NCBI RefSeq assembly: GCF_002939705.1
Contig: NZ_MDCB01000005.1
Span: forward strand, 124,001 to 188,000
Source of the DNA: Xanthomonas albilineans
GTDB taxonomy: Bacteria > Pseudomonadota > Gammaproteobacteria > Xanthomonadales > Xanthomonadaceae
Direction of reading: 5' to 3'
Length of the DNA stretch: 64,000 nt
Below the pieces are notes generated by a model, which saw only the letters and a program-made list of their open reading frames with translations, was not told the DNA's origin and made no database searches. A program made the translations under genes and the position numbers. Positions within the stretch are counted from its first letter, which is position 1; every line of letters starts with the position of its first letter. Below, in pieces: positions 1-8,437 of this stretch.

Positions 1-258
1 AGCGGCCTGCGCCTGCCGGGGCTCGCGGGCAGTGCGTTACCGGTGCAGGCCGGACATCACGACGACGCTGGGCTGGCGCACGCACCGCTCTGCGATTACT
101 GCTTGTTGGCCGCGCGTCTGTTGCCGTGGATGGCATTGCTGTTGGTATTGCTGCCCTGGCGCGGTACACCCGCTCCCGACGCGTCTGTATGCAGTGTTTT
201 TGCCACGGCCGATTTCGGTCGCGCACATCCCGCACGCGGACCTCCGCTGTTCTGTTGA
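1..258 (+). CDS. DUF2946-type small membrane protein, C-terminal part
   Basis: The reading frame is open from the first base of the window and stops with TGA at 256-258, so the start lies outside. The visible part has a His/Asp-rich stretch (GHHDDAG), then CDYCLLAARLLPW followed by a hydrophobic segment (MALLLVLL), then a Cys-containing tail. DUF2946 proteins share this layout of His/Asp and a CxxC-like motif beside a membrane span, and they often sit next to metal-related TonB receptors. A TonB-dependent receptor follows 72 bases downstream on the same strand, so a role at a metal-uptake locus is likely but inferred. The exact function is unknown. Confidence 0.55.
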   Translation, partial: SGLRLPGLAGSALPVQAGHHDDAGLAHAPLCDYCLLAARLLPWMALLLVLLPWRGTPAPDASVCSVFATADFGRAHPARGPPLFC

Positions 259-330
259 TCCATAGGTTGGTTGTTTACGTGCTGCGACCTCGTCGCGGCA
301 GGTCCTTCCTTTGTATCGATGGAGTCATCG

Positions 331-2385
331 ATGATGCGTTTTCTCTACATGCCGACGGCGGCGTGCTGCTGCGTCTGTGCCGCGGTGGTCGCGCCGGCGC
401 GCGCCGAGGTCGACGCACCGCCGGTCGCTGCCGGCGACTCTGTGTTGACGTTGGGCAAGGTCCAGGTCGCCTCGCCGCTCGCCGCTGGTTCCAGTGCGCG
501 CAACGTGTTCAGTTCCGTGGACATCCTCGGCGGCGATTTGTTGCAGGATCAGCATGTCGATAACACTTCGGCACTGCTGTTGCGCGCGCCTGGTGTGCAA
601 GTCACCCAGTTCAAAATGGGGACCGAGGGCGGTACGTTTTCCTTTCGTGGTTTCAACGGCGAAGGTCGGGTCAATGCGGTCAAGCTGCTGATCGACGGCA
701 TTCCCAGTAACGACAATAACGGCGCCATGCCTTATCTGGATGCGGTGTTCCCGCTGGATATCGCCGCGCTCGAAATCGTGCGTGGCACCAACGATCCGCG
801 ATACGGCCTGAACGCGATCGCCGGCAGCGTGGAAGTGCTGACGCGCAGCGGCGGCAACGATGGACGTGCCAGCGTCACCGTCGGCAGTTTCGGCACCCGC
901 GAGGTGCAGGCGCTGCAAGGCATCGAGCACGGTGGCTGGAGCCAGAACTACTTCGCCGCCTGGCGCGATAGCGATGGTTACCGCGACCATGCCGACGCGC
1001 GTAAACGCGTGTTCGCCGGCAAGTGGTTCTACACAGACCCGGATGCGCGTTGGCGTGCCGGGCTCAGCATGCGCTACTACCACGACGCGGCCTTGGAAGC
1101 GGGGTATCTGGATGCCGCCACGGCGCAGAGCGCGCCGCGCAGTTCGCCGGATTACGCGCGCGATGACCGCAGCGAACGCCAGACCGGGCAGGTCGGGCTA
1201 CATCTTGATGCGCGCCTGGCCGACACCGTGCACAGCAGTACGACGCTGTACTGGAATCGCTACCAGAACCAGCGATGGGTGCGCTTCACCGCGGCTGGCT
1301 TGCAACAGGAACGCGATACCGACGAGACCCAGCGTGGCTTGCTGAGCAAGCTCAGTTGGGGGCCGCATGTGGATTGGGCGGAATCGTTCGCGCTGGAAGG
1401 CGGAGTCGATGGGCAATGGCAGGACAACGCCTCGCAGCGTTATCGCACCGTGGCGCGGGTACGCACCGCGCCGTTACGCGACTGGGATTTCGATCTGCAC
1501 ACGCGTGGCGCCTACGTGCAGGTGGTATTGCGGCCGAATGCGGGTCTGCAACTGGTGCCAGGCTATCGTGTGGATTGGGTGGGTGGGCAGTTCCGCGATC
1601 TGTCCAGCGGTGCGCGTTATCCGGCCTACGCCTACGGCACCATCCGGCAACCCAAATTCGGCGCGGTGTACACGCTGACCGCGCAGACCAGTGCCTACGC
1701 CAACATCGGTCGCAGTTTCCAGATTGGCAGCGGCAATGGCGCCTATCGCACCCAATCGCGCGATCTGGCGCCGTCGTTCAACGACGGCTGGGAGACCGGA
1801 TTGAAGTTCGTCGGTGCGCAACAGCGTTGGGACGCGCGTGTGGCGTACTGGGAACAGCGTGCTTCCGACGAAGTGGCCACCATCTTCGGGGTCAACGGCA
1901 GCGTCGGCACGAGCGAGGTCGGTAACGTCGGCAAGACCCTGCGTCGCGGCTGGGACGCGCAACTGAACCTGCATCCGGACGAACGCTGGATGCTGTGGCT
2001 GGCGTATTCGCGGCAACGGGCGTTGATTGAGACCCCGGACCCGAGTGCGCCGACGACACGTGGTAAGGAGATCGAAAACGTGCCGCACTTTCTGGCCAGT
2101 GCCGGTGTCGACTGGCAGGCGACATCGCGGTTGAAACTCTCGGTCTGGGGTAACGCGCAGGGCGATTACTACGTGGAGCGCAGCAATACCCTGGGCCGTT
2201 ACGGCGGTTATGCGTTGGCCAATCTGGGTGCGGCCTGGGACTGGGGAGCGCAGCGCGAGATCTCCGTGCAACTGAAGAACCTGACCGATCGCCACTACGT
2301 GTATGTCTGGTACGACAGCGGTTCTTCCGGTCAATCGCCCGGCGACGGCCGTGCCCTGTACGTCACCTTGAGCTGGGGTTGGTGA
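331..2385 (+). CDS. TonB-dependent outer-membrane receptor
   Basis: Outer-membrane beta-barrel transporter of 684 residues, probably for a ferric siderophore or other metal chelate. The chosen ATG has a GGAG 6 bases upstream and gives a signal peptide ending near VAPARA. A TonB-box-like stretch (VLTLGKVQVAS) follows, then a plug domain (about residues 45-165) with LLLRAPGVQV, FSFRGFNGEG, IDGIPSNDNNG and LEIVRGTNDPRYG, then the barrel ending in the aromatic residue W. There is no N-terminal secretin/STN signalling domain, so it is a plain transporter. It overlaps the next gene by one base (TGATG), which indicates translational coupling to the PepSY protein. In-frame starts further upstream at 271 and 319 are possible but lack the signal-peptide position. 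The substrate cannot be read from sequence. Confidence 0.88.
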   Translation: MMRFLYMPTAACCCVCAAVVAPARAEVDAPPVAAGDSVLTLGKVQVASPLAAGSSARNVFSSVDILGGDLLQDQHVDNTSALLLRAPGVQVTQFKMGTEGGTFSFRGFNGEGRVNAVKLLIDGIPSNDNNGAMPYLDAVFPLDIAALEIVRGTNDPRYGLNAIAGSVEVLTRSGGNDGRASVTVGSFGTREVQALQGIEHGGWSQNYFAAWRDSDGYRDHADARKRVFAGKWFYTDPDARWRAGLSMRYYHDAALEAGYLDAATAQSAPRSSPDYARDDRSERQTGQVGLHLDARLADTVHSSTTLYWNRYQNQRWVRFTAAGLQQERDTDETQRGLLSKLSWGPHVDWAESFALEGGVDGQWQDNASQRYRTVARVRTAPLRDWDFDLHTRGAYVQVVLRPNAGLQLVPGYRVDWVGGQFRDLSSGARYPAYAYGTIRQPKFGAVYTLTAQTSAYANIGRSFQIGSGNGAYRTQSRDLAPSFNDGWETGLKFVGAQQRWDARVAYWEQRASDEVATIFGVNGSVGTSEVGNVGKTLRRGWDAQLNLHPDERWMLWLAYSRQRALIETPDPSAPTTRGKEIENVPHFLASAGVDWQATSRLKLSVWGNAQGDYYVERSNTLGRYGGYALANLGAAWDWGAQREISVQLKNLTDRHYVYVWYDSGSSGQSPGDGRALYVTLSWGW

Positions 2386-3791
2386 TGACACGCAGCATGA
2401 TGGCGGAGGTTGTGCCACCGGCGCGTTTTTACCGTGCGGTGTGGCGCTGGCATTTCTACGCTGGCTTGCTGGTGCTGCCGTTTCTGATCTGGCTGGCGTT
2501 GACCGGTGCGGCATTCGTCTATCAGCAGCCGATCGACGGCTATTTCCATCGCGCGCTGAAGACGGTGACGGTGTCCGCTGACGCACGAGCGCTGCCGCCG
2601 CAGCGACTGCTGGATGCAGCGTTGGCGGTGCAGCCGGGGCAGGCGTTGCGTTACACCACGCCGGTGCGTTCCGACGCTTCGGCGGAAGTGACCATCGCCG
2701 CCGCCGATGGGCGTCACATGGTGGTGTACGTGGATCCCTATCGGGCGCGGGTGCTTGGCCGTTTGCCCGAGCATGGCACCGTGGCCTGGACCATCCGCCG
2801 CTTGCACAGCCTCGACTACGTCGGCTGGTTCGCCAGAGCGTTGATCGAAGTGGCCGCGGGCTGGGCGATTTTGCTGGTGTTGACTGGGATCTATCTGTGG
2901 TGGCCACGCGGGCGGCGCGCGGGCGTGACCCGTGTGCGCGGACGGCCACCACAGCGGAGGTTCTGGCGCGATGTGCATGCGCTTACTGGCAGTGTCGTCG
3001 GCGCGATGCTGTTGTTTCTGGCGCTGACCGGATTGCCGTGGTCGTGGTTCTGGGGCGCGCAGGTCAACCGGCTCGCCAATGGCCATCACTACGGTTATCC
3101 GGCCGGGCTGCGGGTGAATCTGCCCATGTCCGCGCAGCGCCTGGGCGAGACCGAGGTGCCGGCCTGGTCGTTGCGTCAGGCGCGCGTGCCTGAATCGGTG
3201 CTGTCGTCAGCCGCACCAGCAACCACGCATGCGATGCGCACCGCCGAGGACGCAAGTGCCGCGATGACCGTTGCCGGCCAGGCCGCCATTGCAATTGGCC
3301 TGAACGCGGCGGTGGCACGCTTTCGAGCGCGCGGCATCGCTGCCGGTTACAGCGTGGCCTTGCCGCGTGGTCCCCGCGGCGTGTACACCGCCTCGGTGTA
3401 TCCGCCGGACTTGGCGCAGCAGCGCGTGATTCATCTGGATCAATACAGTGGCAAGGTCCTGCTGGATATGCGCTACGCCGACTACGGCCCGCTGGCCAAG
3501 GCGTTGGAGTGGGGCATCAACGTGCACATGGGGCAGGAGTATGGCTGGTTCAATCAGGTACTTTTGATCGCCTCGTGCTTTGGCATCGGGGTGTTGTGTG
3601 TCAGCGCCGTGCTGGTGTGGTGGAAGCGGCGCCCGGCCCGCGCGCTGGGTGTGCCGCCACCACCGGACTGGCGCACGTTGCGCGTTGTGGTCGCGTTGTT
3701 GGCGCTCGGTGGGGCGCTGTTCCCGTTGGTTGGCTTATCGCTGATGCTGATGCTGGCGCTGGATTGGTCGCTGGTGCTGCGGCACGAGTGA
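2385..3791 (+). CDS. PepSY-associated TM protein (PiuB-like)
   Basis: Inner-membrane protein of 468 residues. Hydrophobic spans lie near residues 22-45 (YAGLLVLPFLIWLALTGAAF), 150-172, 200-222, 385-405 and 430-460, with two large periplasmic loops carrying PepSY-like sequence (QALRYTTPVRSDASAEV; YSGKVLLDMRYADYG). The WxWHFYAG and HALTG segments are the His-containing helices typical of the PepSY_TM family. Family members next to TonB receptors are thought to act in reductive release of iron from siderophores or in related electron transfer. The start ATG lies at the stop codon of the receptor gene, so the pair forms an operon. Function is inferred from family and context. Confidence 0.82.
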   Translation: MTRSMMAEVVPPARFYRAVWRWHFYAGLLVLPFLIWLALTGAAFVYQQPIDGYFHRALKTVTVSADARALPPQRLLDAALAVQPGQALRYTTPVRSDASAEVTIAAADGRHMVVYVDPYRARVLGRLPEHGTVAWTIRRLHSLDYVGWFARALIEVAAGWAILLVLTGIYLWWPRGRRAGVTRVRGRPPQRRFWRDVHALTGSVVGAMLLFLALTGLPWSWFWGAQVNRLANGHHYGYPAGLRVNLPMSAQRLGETEVPAWSLRQARVPESVLSSAAPATTHAMRTAEDASAAMTVAGQAAIAIGLNAAVARFRARGIAAGYSVALPRGPRGVYTASVYPPDLAQQRVIHLDQYSGKVLLDMRYADYGPLAKALEWGINVHMGQEYGWFNQVLLIASCFGIGVLCVSAVLVWWKRRPARALGVPPPPDWRTLRVVVALLALGGALFPLVGLSLMLMLALDWSLVLRHE

Positions 3792-4018
3792 ACGCGCTGG
3801 CGATGGGGCACTGCTTTCGCAGCGGTTCCGCTGGCTCTGTGGCAGGGAGCTCGTTGCGATCGGCCATGTCGGAAATCTCGCTATGGCCTCAATCATGGGG
3901 AAATCGCTCAGTCCGGTTCTCGTGTTGCTCTTGCAAGTTGAGAGCGTCCAGCGACTGAGCGCCGATGTCCTGCGATAGAGTGCAGTGCGGTGCTGATGGC
4001 ACCTGATCGTTCTTGTCT

Positions 4019-4168
4019 TCAGGTCGCGCTGTCGGGCGTCCCACTGGTGTTTGCGGCTGCCTTGGCCGCGTCGCGTGCTTCGCGTTTGCGCGCTTCCTTC
4101 TCGTCCTGCTGTTTCTTCTTGGCCAGTTCGCGCTGACGTTTTTCAAAGGAGTAGTTGGGCTTGGCCAA
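4019..4168 (-). CDS. small highly charged conserved protein (49 aa)
   Basis: A short reading frame starting with TTG: MAKPNYSFEKRQRELAKKK, then QQDEKEARKREARDAAKAA and a Thr/Ser/Pro tail. It resembles a short, strongly basic-acidic protein that I recall as conserved in Xanthomonas and relatives and annotated only as hypothetical. The charged run would form a single helix. No clear ribosome-binding site precedes the TTG, so the start is chosen from the family-like N-terminus. It lies just downstream of the protease gene terminator on the same strand. No function is known to me. Confidence 0.5.
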   Translation of the reverse strand: MAKPNYSFEKRQRELAKKKQQDEKEARKREARDAAKAAANTSGTPDSAT

Positions 4169-4230
4169 GTGATGTCTGCTTGTCGGTGGTAGATGGCCAG
4201 TGTAACCGCTGCGCGGCGCAGTGGCAGAAA

Positions 4231-4262
4231 CGGACAGGCCGCCCGGTTGGGGCGGCCTGTCC
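4231..4262 (-). terminator. intrinsic terminator downstream of the protease gene
   Basis: A perfect GC-rich inverted repeat: GGACAGGCCGCCC pairs with GGGCGGCCTGTCC (12-13 base pairs, short loop). On the minus strand it is followed by GTTTCTGCC. It lies about 40 bases after the stop codon of the protease gene, the expected place for a Rho-independent terminator, although the T-tract is short. Confidence 0.65.
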
Positions 4263-4302
4263 TGACGCAGGAGTACGAGTGCGGTACTCCTTGCTCTTGG
4301 GC

Positions 4303-5727
4303 TTACTTGCTCAGGTATTTCCGGATGTGTGGATACACGTCCGAGAAACGCGAGTAGTAATCGGGCTCTTTCGGCGTTTTGCAGGACGAGCCGCCATCGA
4401 ACAGGCCGCCGCGCAATTGGTAAGCGCCGTTGTCTTTGACGGTGAACAGGGCCGAACCGGACGAACCATCCTCGGTGACACCGGCCTTCCATTGCACGCG
4501 GTACAGCGGCGACTTGTCTTCGAACGAACGGGATAGGGCCGTCACGTTGCCCAACGAATACTTTTTCACGTCGCCTTGGGGGTGATGAATGCCGATGATC
4601 GGGGTGCCTGTTGAAGGGATCGCCTGACTGGTCCATCCGGCGAAAAATGCTCCGCTCGGCGGTGCGGTCTTCAGCTCCAGCAAGGACACGTCGCGGGTAT
4701 CGTTGGTGTAGCGTACATAAGCACCGCCGCTGAGCGTGGCGTACTCCGGATTGATCTTTGAACCATTACAGGTGGTGGCATCGTAGAACCAGTAGGTCTG
4801 CAAAGTGTTGGCCACATCCTGGGTGCTGATGCAGTGAGACGCAGTCCAGAACAGGAATTTCTTCGGCGTATTGAGGTTGTTGAGCAGAGTGCCGGTGCAG
4901 GTGAAGGTGGAGCCGTCTTTGTTGGTGATCAGCATGCGCGCCACCGACTTGGTGGCCGAGATGAAGCCGGGCGTCGGATTGGTGCGGCACGCGACGTCGT
5001 GCTCGCATGAGCCGCTCTCGCCGCTCATTGGCTGCATCATCGCGTCGTTGGCGACAGGACTGATGTCCATGTGCGAAACCTTCGGCATCTTCAACGTGAA
5101 GTTCTGTGGGGACTGGCCTTTCGGCAGTTCGATTTCCACCACCATGCGCGCGCCAGCGACCACGGCCGACCAGCCTGGTGCGCTACCGGCGAAATAGGCA
5201 CCGTTCTGTTCGAACACGCGACCATCCTTGCTGGCGAAGCGTAGCGTCGCTTGACTCGGATCGCCTGGGTGAGCGCCGCTGCCGCTGAGTTGCAGCGCCA
5301 CGCGCAGCGCTGCGGCATTGGTGGAGCTGATCTCGAAGCTGGTCACCTGCGCGCCGTCGGACAGTGTCTGCCAGTGAAGATGGCCCAGGTCGATGTCCGG
5401 CTTGACGATATCGCGTGAGAAGCCGATTTGCAGTGGCTTTCCCTGTTTGACTTGCTGTCCGCGTAATTGCTGAATCTTGGCGGTGCTGACGCTGTCGGGC
5501 GCGGGCAGTGCGATCAGGGCGTGCGCGTGCGCGCTATCTGCGGCGAGACTGCTATTTGCGGCGAGGCTGTGCAGTTCCGCCCCGCCCAGTGCAGCGGCGT
5601 TCGGCGGAGTGTCGACTGCGGCGGAATCCATCTCGTCGGCCACGGGTGGAGGGTTTGCGATGGCCGTGGAAGACAGGCCCGCGATGCTGGCGAGCAATGC
5701 GATAGACAGGGCATGTTTGCGACTCAT
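4303..5727 (-). CDS. secreted trypsin-like serine endopeptidase
   Basis: Predicted secreted protease of 474 residues. The N-terminus is a classical signal peptide (MSRKHALSIALLASIAGLSS...AIA). It is followed by a long pro-region rich in Ala/Ser (to about residue 240) and a chymotrypsin-fold catalytic domain. The triad is visible: His in WTASHC (about residue 297), Asp in DTRDVSLLEL (about 345) and Ser in EDGSSGSALF (about 422). Paired Cys residues (CEHDVACR, FTCTG, TTCNG, SSCKTP) suggest disulfides. The arrangement and HHPQGD motif resemble lysyl-endopeptidase-type S1 enzymes of Xanthomonadaceae and Lysobacter. It stands alone, with a terminator behind it and a long leader in front. Cleavage specificity is not certain. 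Confidence 0.82.
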   Translation of the reverse strand: MSRKHALSIALLASIAGLSSTAIANPPPVADEMDSAAVDTPPNAAALGGAELHSLAANSSLAADSAHAHALIALPAPDSVSTAKIQQLRGQQVKQGKPLQIGFSRDIVKPDIDLGHLHWQTLSDGAQVTSFEISSTNAAALRVALQLSGSGAHPGDPSQATLRFASKDGRVFEQNGAYFAGSAPGWSAVVAGARMVVEIELPKGQSPQNFTLKMPKVSHMDISPVANDAMMQPMSGESGSCEHDVACRTNPTPGFISATKSVARMLITNKDGSTFTCTGTLLNNLNTPKKFLFWTASHCISTQDVANTLQTYWFYDATTCNGSKINPEYATLSGGAYVRYTNDTRDVSLLELKTAPPSGAFFAGWTSQAIPSTGTPIIGIHHPQGDVKKYSLGNVTALSRSFEDKSPLYRVQWKAGVTEDGSSGSALFTVKDNGAYQLRGGLFDGGSSCKTPKEPDYYSRFSDVYPHIRKYLSK

Positions 5728-5759
5728 GGATCATCCTTATTGCGTATTACTTCAGGTGG

Positions 5760-5805
5760 CATCAGGCGGGTTGCCTGATGGCGATTGCGACACTTTTTCA
5801 AGTGT
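5760..5805 (-). promoter_or_regulatory. two small hairpins in the protease leader
   Basis: Just upstream of the protease start are two inverted repeats: CATCAGGC/GCCTGATG around a 5-base loop (5760-5780) and ACACTT/AAGTGT around a 4-base loop (5790-5805). They would lie in the 5' untranslated region and could affect mRNA stability or initiation. There is no direct evidence of function. Confidence 0.25.
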
Positions 5806-5944
5806 TCCTCCAAGCCTAAAACAGGCGCAGTTGCGATAGCGTGTCTGGGATGTGTTTTCTGCGTCATGACATAAGTTCCCTTAGTTTTTCGTGAGTATGC
5901 GCACATTTTGGTGGCGGCCCGGCTGCTGTTGCGGATGCCGGAAA

Positions 5945-5966
5945 CCCTCCTGCTTGCACAGGAGGG
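5945..5966. other. perfect 8-bp hairpin upstream of the SGNH pseudogene
   Basis: CCCTCCTG and CAGGAGGG pair perfectly around a 6-base loop. The right arm contains an AGGAGG Shine-Dalgarno-like sequence that the hairpin would hide, but the nearest in-frame ATG (5990) is 24 bases further on. On the minus strand it is followed by TTTCC, so it could instead be a weak terminator. Confidence 0.3.
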
Positions 5967-5989
5967 CCGCACGTATCTGGAGTCGAGCG

Positions 5990-6780
5990 ATGAAATGCCT
6001 GCCGTTGTTGTGCGTTGTCCTCGCCGTGTGGGTCACGACGCTGGGTGTGGTGTACGCCGCACCGGCGCCTGGCGCCGCCCTGGAGGGTAAGGTCACGCGT
6101 GCGCCTGACACGCTCAAACCCAGCGACGTGATGGCGATGCAGCAGCGGCTGTTGGATTGGGCGCAATTGCAACGCTATCGTGCCGATACGCCGCCCTGGC
6201 AGCGTCGGCCATGGGGGCGCGGCGAGTGGTGTTCTATGGCGACTCCATCACCGATGCATGGGGGCGCAGGGAAGGGACACACTTCTTCCCCGGTAAATCC
6301 GGCTACGTCAACCGGGGTATCTCCGGGCAGACCACCGCACAAATGCTGGTGCACTTGCGTCAGGACGTGATCGATTTGAAACCAGCGGTGGTGGTGATCC
6401 TGGCCGGCACCAACGACCTTGCGGGCAATACCGGGCTTTCCACGCTGGGCATGATCGAGGACAACCTACGCTCGATGACCGAACTGGCCCAGGCCAATCA
6501 CATCAAGGTGGTGCTGGCATCGGTGTTGCCCGTCAGTGACTATCCGTGGCGGCCCGGCTTGCAGCCGGCGGGCAAGGTCCGCGCGCTTAACGCCTGGATG
6601 CGGGAGTACGCGCAGCACCAGGGTGCGGTGTATCTGGACTACTACGGCGCTTTGAGCAACCGCGAGGGTGGGATGGATAAAGCCGTGGCGATCGATGGTG
6701 TGCATCCCAACAACGCCGGCTATGCGCTGATGGCGCCGTTGGCTGAGCAAGCGATACAACGCGCGCTGGCGCACCACTGA
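5990..6780 (+). pseudogene. SGNH/GDSL-type esterase, frameshifted
   Basis: The first frame starts at ATG 5990 with a signal peptide (MKCLPLLCVVLAVWVTTLG...YAAP) and runs to LDWAQLQRYRADT. The second frame then continues A-A-L-A-A-S-A-M-G-A-R-R-V-V-F-Y into GDSITDAWGR and goes to the stop at 6780. The join is near 6185-6192 and is explained by loss of one base (GAT AxC GCC GCC CTG). The catalytic part has all SGNH blocks: GDSI, the Gly of GISGQTT, Asn of GTNDL, and the Asp/His of DGVHPNNAG. The intact parent would be a secreted lipase/acylhydrolase. As it stands the enzyme cannot be made with its signal peptide unless there is a sequencing error or programmed slippage. Confidence 0.75.
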
Positions 6781-6861
6781 GCGTAGTGGCGCGCATGATG
6801 GGCCGAGTCGTGCGCGCTGCCATGGCTAGAGGGTGCAGGTTGTACGGTGTCTCCGTGCGGC

Positions 6862-7572
6862 TCAGAAGCGCTCGCTGTTCGGCAGATAGCGCCACTCGCC
6901 CGACGCCAGCTTGCCCAGTGCAATGCGACCGATGCGCAGGCGCCGCAATCCGATCACCTCCAGCCCCACCTGTGCGCACATGTCATGCAACTGACCGGGT
7001 TGCACTTGTTTGATCGCGAAACGCAGGCGATCCTCGTTCTGCCAGCTGACCTTGCATGGCGGCAATGTGCGCGATCCGTGGCGTAGGCCGTGGGCGAGCC
7101 GGTGCAGGCCATAGGGCAGCAGGTCGCCGCGCACTTGGACCACGAACTCCTGTTCGATTGTGGCGGCGTCCTCGTTGAGTCGGCGCAGCACGCGGCGGTC
7201 CTGGCTGAGCACCAGCAGCCCGCTGGCTTCCTGCTCCAGTGGCAACGGCATGCTCAGGTGCAGGAAGTGGCGTTTGAGCATGCGCCTGTCGGTCGGATCC
7301 AGCCTGCTGCGCGTCGCGGGACTGGCCAGTGCCAGTGCTTGCGCCGCAGTCAGTCCAATGGGTTTGTGCAGCAGCAAAGTGGCCGCGTCGTCCACTCCCA
7401 ACTGCGCATCGGGTGCCAGTGTCACATGCTGCGTGGTGATGTTGGCCTGGGGTTCCTCGACCACGATGCCGTCCACGCTGACCCAGCCGCCTTCGATGTA
7501 CTGCTGGGCTTCGCCGCGCGAGCAGTGCAGCATGGCGGCGAGGTATTTGTCGAGGCGAATGGGGGCGGACAT
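6862..7572 (-). CDS. RsuA/RluF-like pseudouridine synthase family protein, atypical active site
   Basis: Protein of 236 residues with an N-terminal S4 RNA-binding domain (IRLDKYLAAMLHCSRGEAQQYI...GWVSVDG, residues 4-60) followed by a pseudouridine-synthase-like domain ending in LRIGRIALGKLASGEWRYL. In active members the catalytic Asp lies in the block RLDxxTxGLL. Here the aligned block reads LPLEQEASGLLVL, with Glu in place of Asp, so normal catalysis is doubtful. ATG 7572 was chosen because it begins directly before the S4 domain; a longer in-frame extension to 7629 is unlikely. Related Xanthomonadaceae proteins are, as far as I recall, equally divergent, so it may have become an RNA-binding factor. 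Gene stands alone. Confidence 0.75.
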   Translation of the reverse strand: MSAPIRLDKYLAAMLHCSRGEAQQYIEGGWVSVDGIVVEEPQANITTQHVTLAPDAQLGVDDAATLLLHKPIGLTAAQALALASPATRSRLDPTDRRMLKRHFLHLSMPLPLEQEASGLLVLSQDRRVLRRLNEDAATIEQEFVVQVRGDLLPYGLHRLAHGLRHGSRTLPPCKVSWQNEDRLRFAIKQVQPGQLHDMCAQVGLEVIGLRRLRIGRIALGKLASGEWRYLPNSERF

Positions 7573-7876
7573 CGGCGTCGCTGCAATCGGTGGGCGGGCA
7601 GTGTAAGGGCGCGGCGGTTGTCCCGCCACGCGGCCGGACTCCGATGTCGGACGAAATTCAACGCGATGAGTTGCTGGCGCAGATCAAACGCCAATGTGGA
7701 GCCGGCACCATGCGTGCGCATCGTGGGGATGGAAGAGATTGTTGCGTACGCTTTTTTTCGGTGACATTGGAATTGGTGCATGGCGCTCAGGTGATGTGCT
7801 CGGGTGCTATGCGCGATGCTGACGCGTGCAGCGGGTATCATTCGGTTCCTAGATAGCGGTTCCGCGGAAGGTTTCG

Positions 7877-8413
7877 ATGCGTAATCCCTTGCAGGAGCAG
7901 TTGCTCAAGGCCGGTTTGGTCAAGAAGAGTCAGGTGTCCCAGGTGGCACGGGAACAGGCCAAGGCGCGTCAGGGCAAGTCACCGCCGCCGCCCAGTGCCG
8001 AACAAGTGGAGAGCGAGCGGCTGCGCCAGGAACGGGTGGAGCGCGACCGCGCTCTGGCCGCCGAGCGCAATGCGCAGCTGCGGGCGCAGGAGCAGCGCGC
8101 GCAAGCGCGACAGATCGTGGAAAGCCACAAACTCAAGGCTGATGGCGAGATCGACTATCACTTCGTCGATGCTGGAAAAATTCAACGGCTGCGGGTGGAT
8201 GCGGCGTTGCGCGCGCAGTTGATCGCCGGCAGCGTGGTGATCGCGCGGCTGGAGGCGGGTTATGCGCCGATTCCGCGTGCGGTGGTGGACAAGGTCGCCA
8301 GTCGCGATCCGACGGCGATCATATTCGACGCCTTGGCAGCGCCGCTTGCCAGCAGCGGGGAGGACGATCCGTATTACAGCCGTTTTCAGGTGCCTGACGA
8401 TCTGATCTGGTAA
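7877..8413 (+). CDS. DUF2058 family protein
   Basis: Protein of 178 residues matching the DUF2058 (YaiL-like) family. It starts with NPLQEQLLKAGLVKKSQ, continues with a long charged coiled-coil (about residues 25-85, rich in Arg/Glu/Gln), and ends in a globular part with DGEIDYHFVDAGKIQRLRV, LIAGSVVIARLEAGYAPIP and YYSRFQVPDDLIW. The family is proposed to bind nucleic acid or associate with the nucleoid, but its role is not established. The start codon is preceded by GGAAGG 7-8 bases upstream. Monocistronic: the neighbours are on the other strand. Confidence 0.88.
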   Translation: MRNPLQEQLLKAGLVKKSQVSQVAREQAKARQGKSPPPPSAEQVESERLRQERVERDRALAAERNAQLRAQEQRAQARQIVESHKLKADGEIDYHFVDAGKIQRLRVDAALRAQLIAGSVVIARLEAGYAPIPRAVVDKVASRDPTAIIFDALAAPLASSGEDDPYYSRFQVPDDLIW

Positions 8414-8437
8414 GTGCGCGGATCAGCGAGCGCGGTG

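Noticed and set aside
1474-2952. 492-residue open frame on the minus strand opposite the TonB receptor and PepSY genes
   Set aside because: Arg/Pro/Ala-rich, no family features, and it lies wholly antisense to two well-supported genes; a typical high-GC shadow frame.
5873-5879. GGAACTT on the minus strand upstream of the protease as a sigma-E -35 box
   Set aside because: No matching -10 element at the expected 16-17 base distance.
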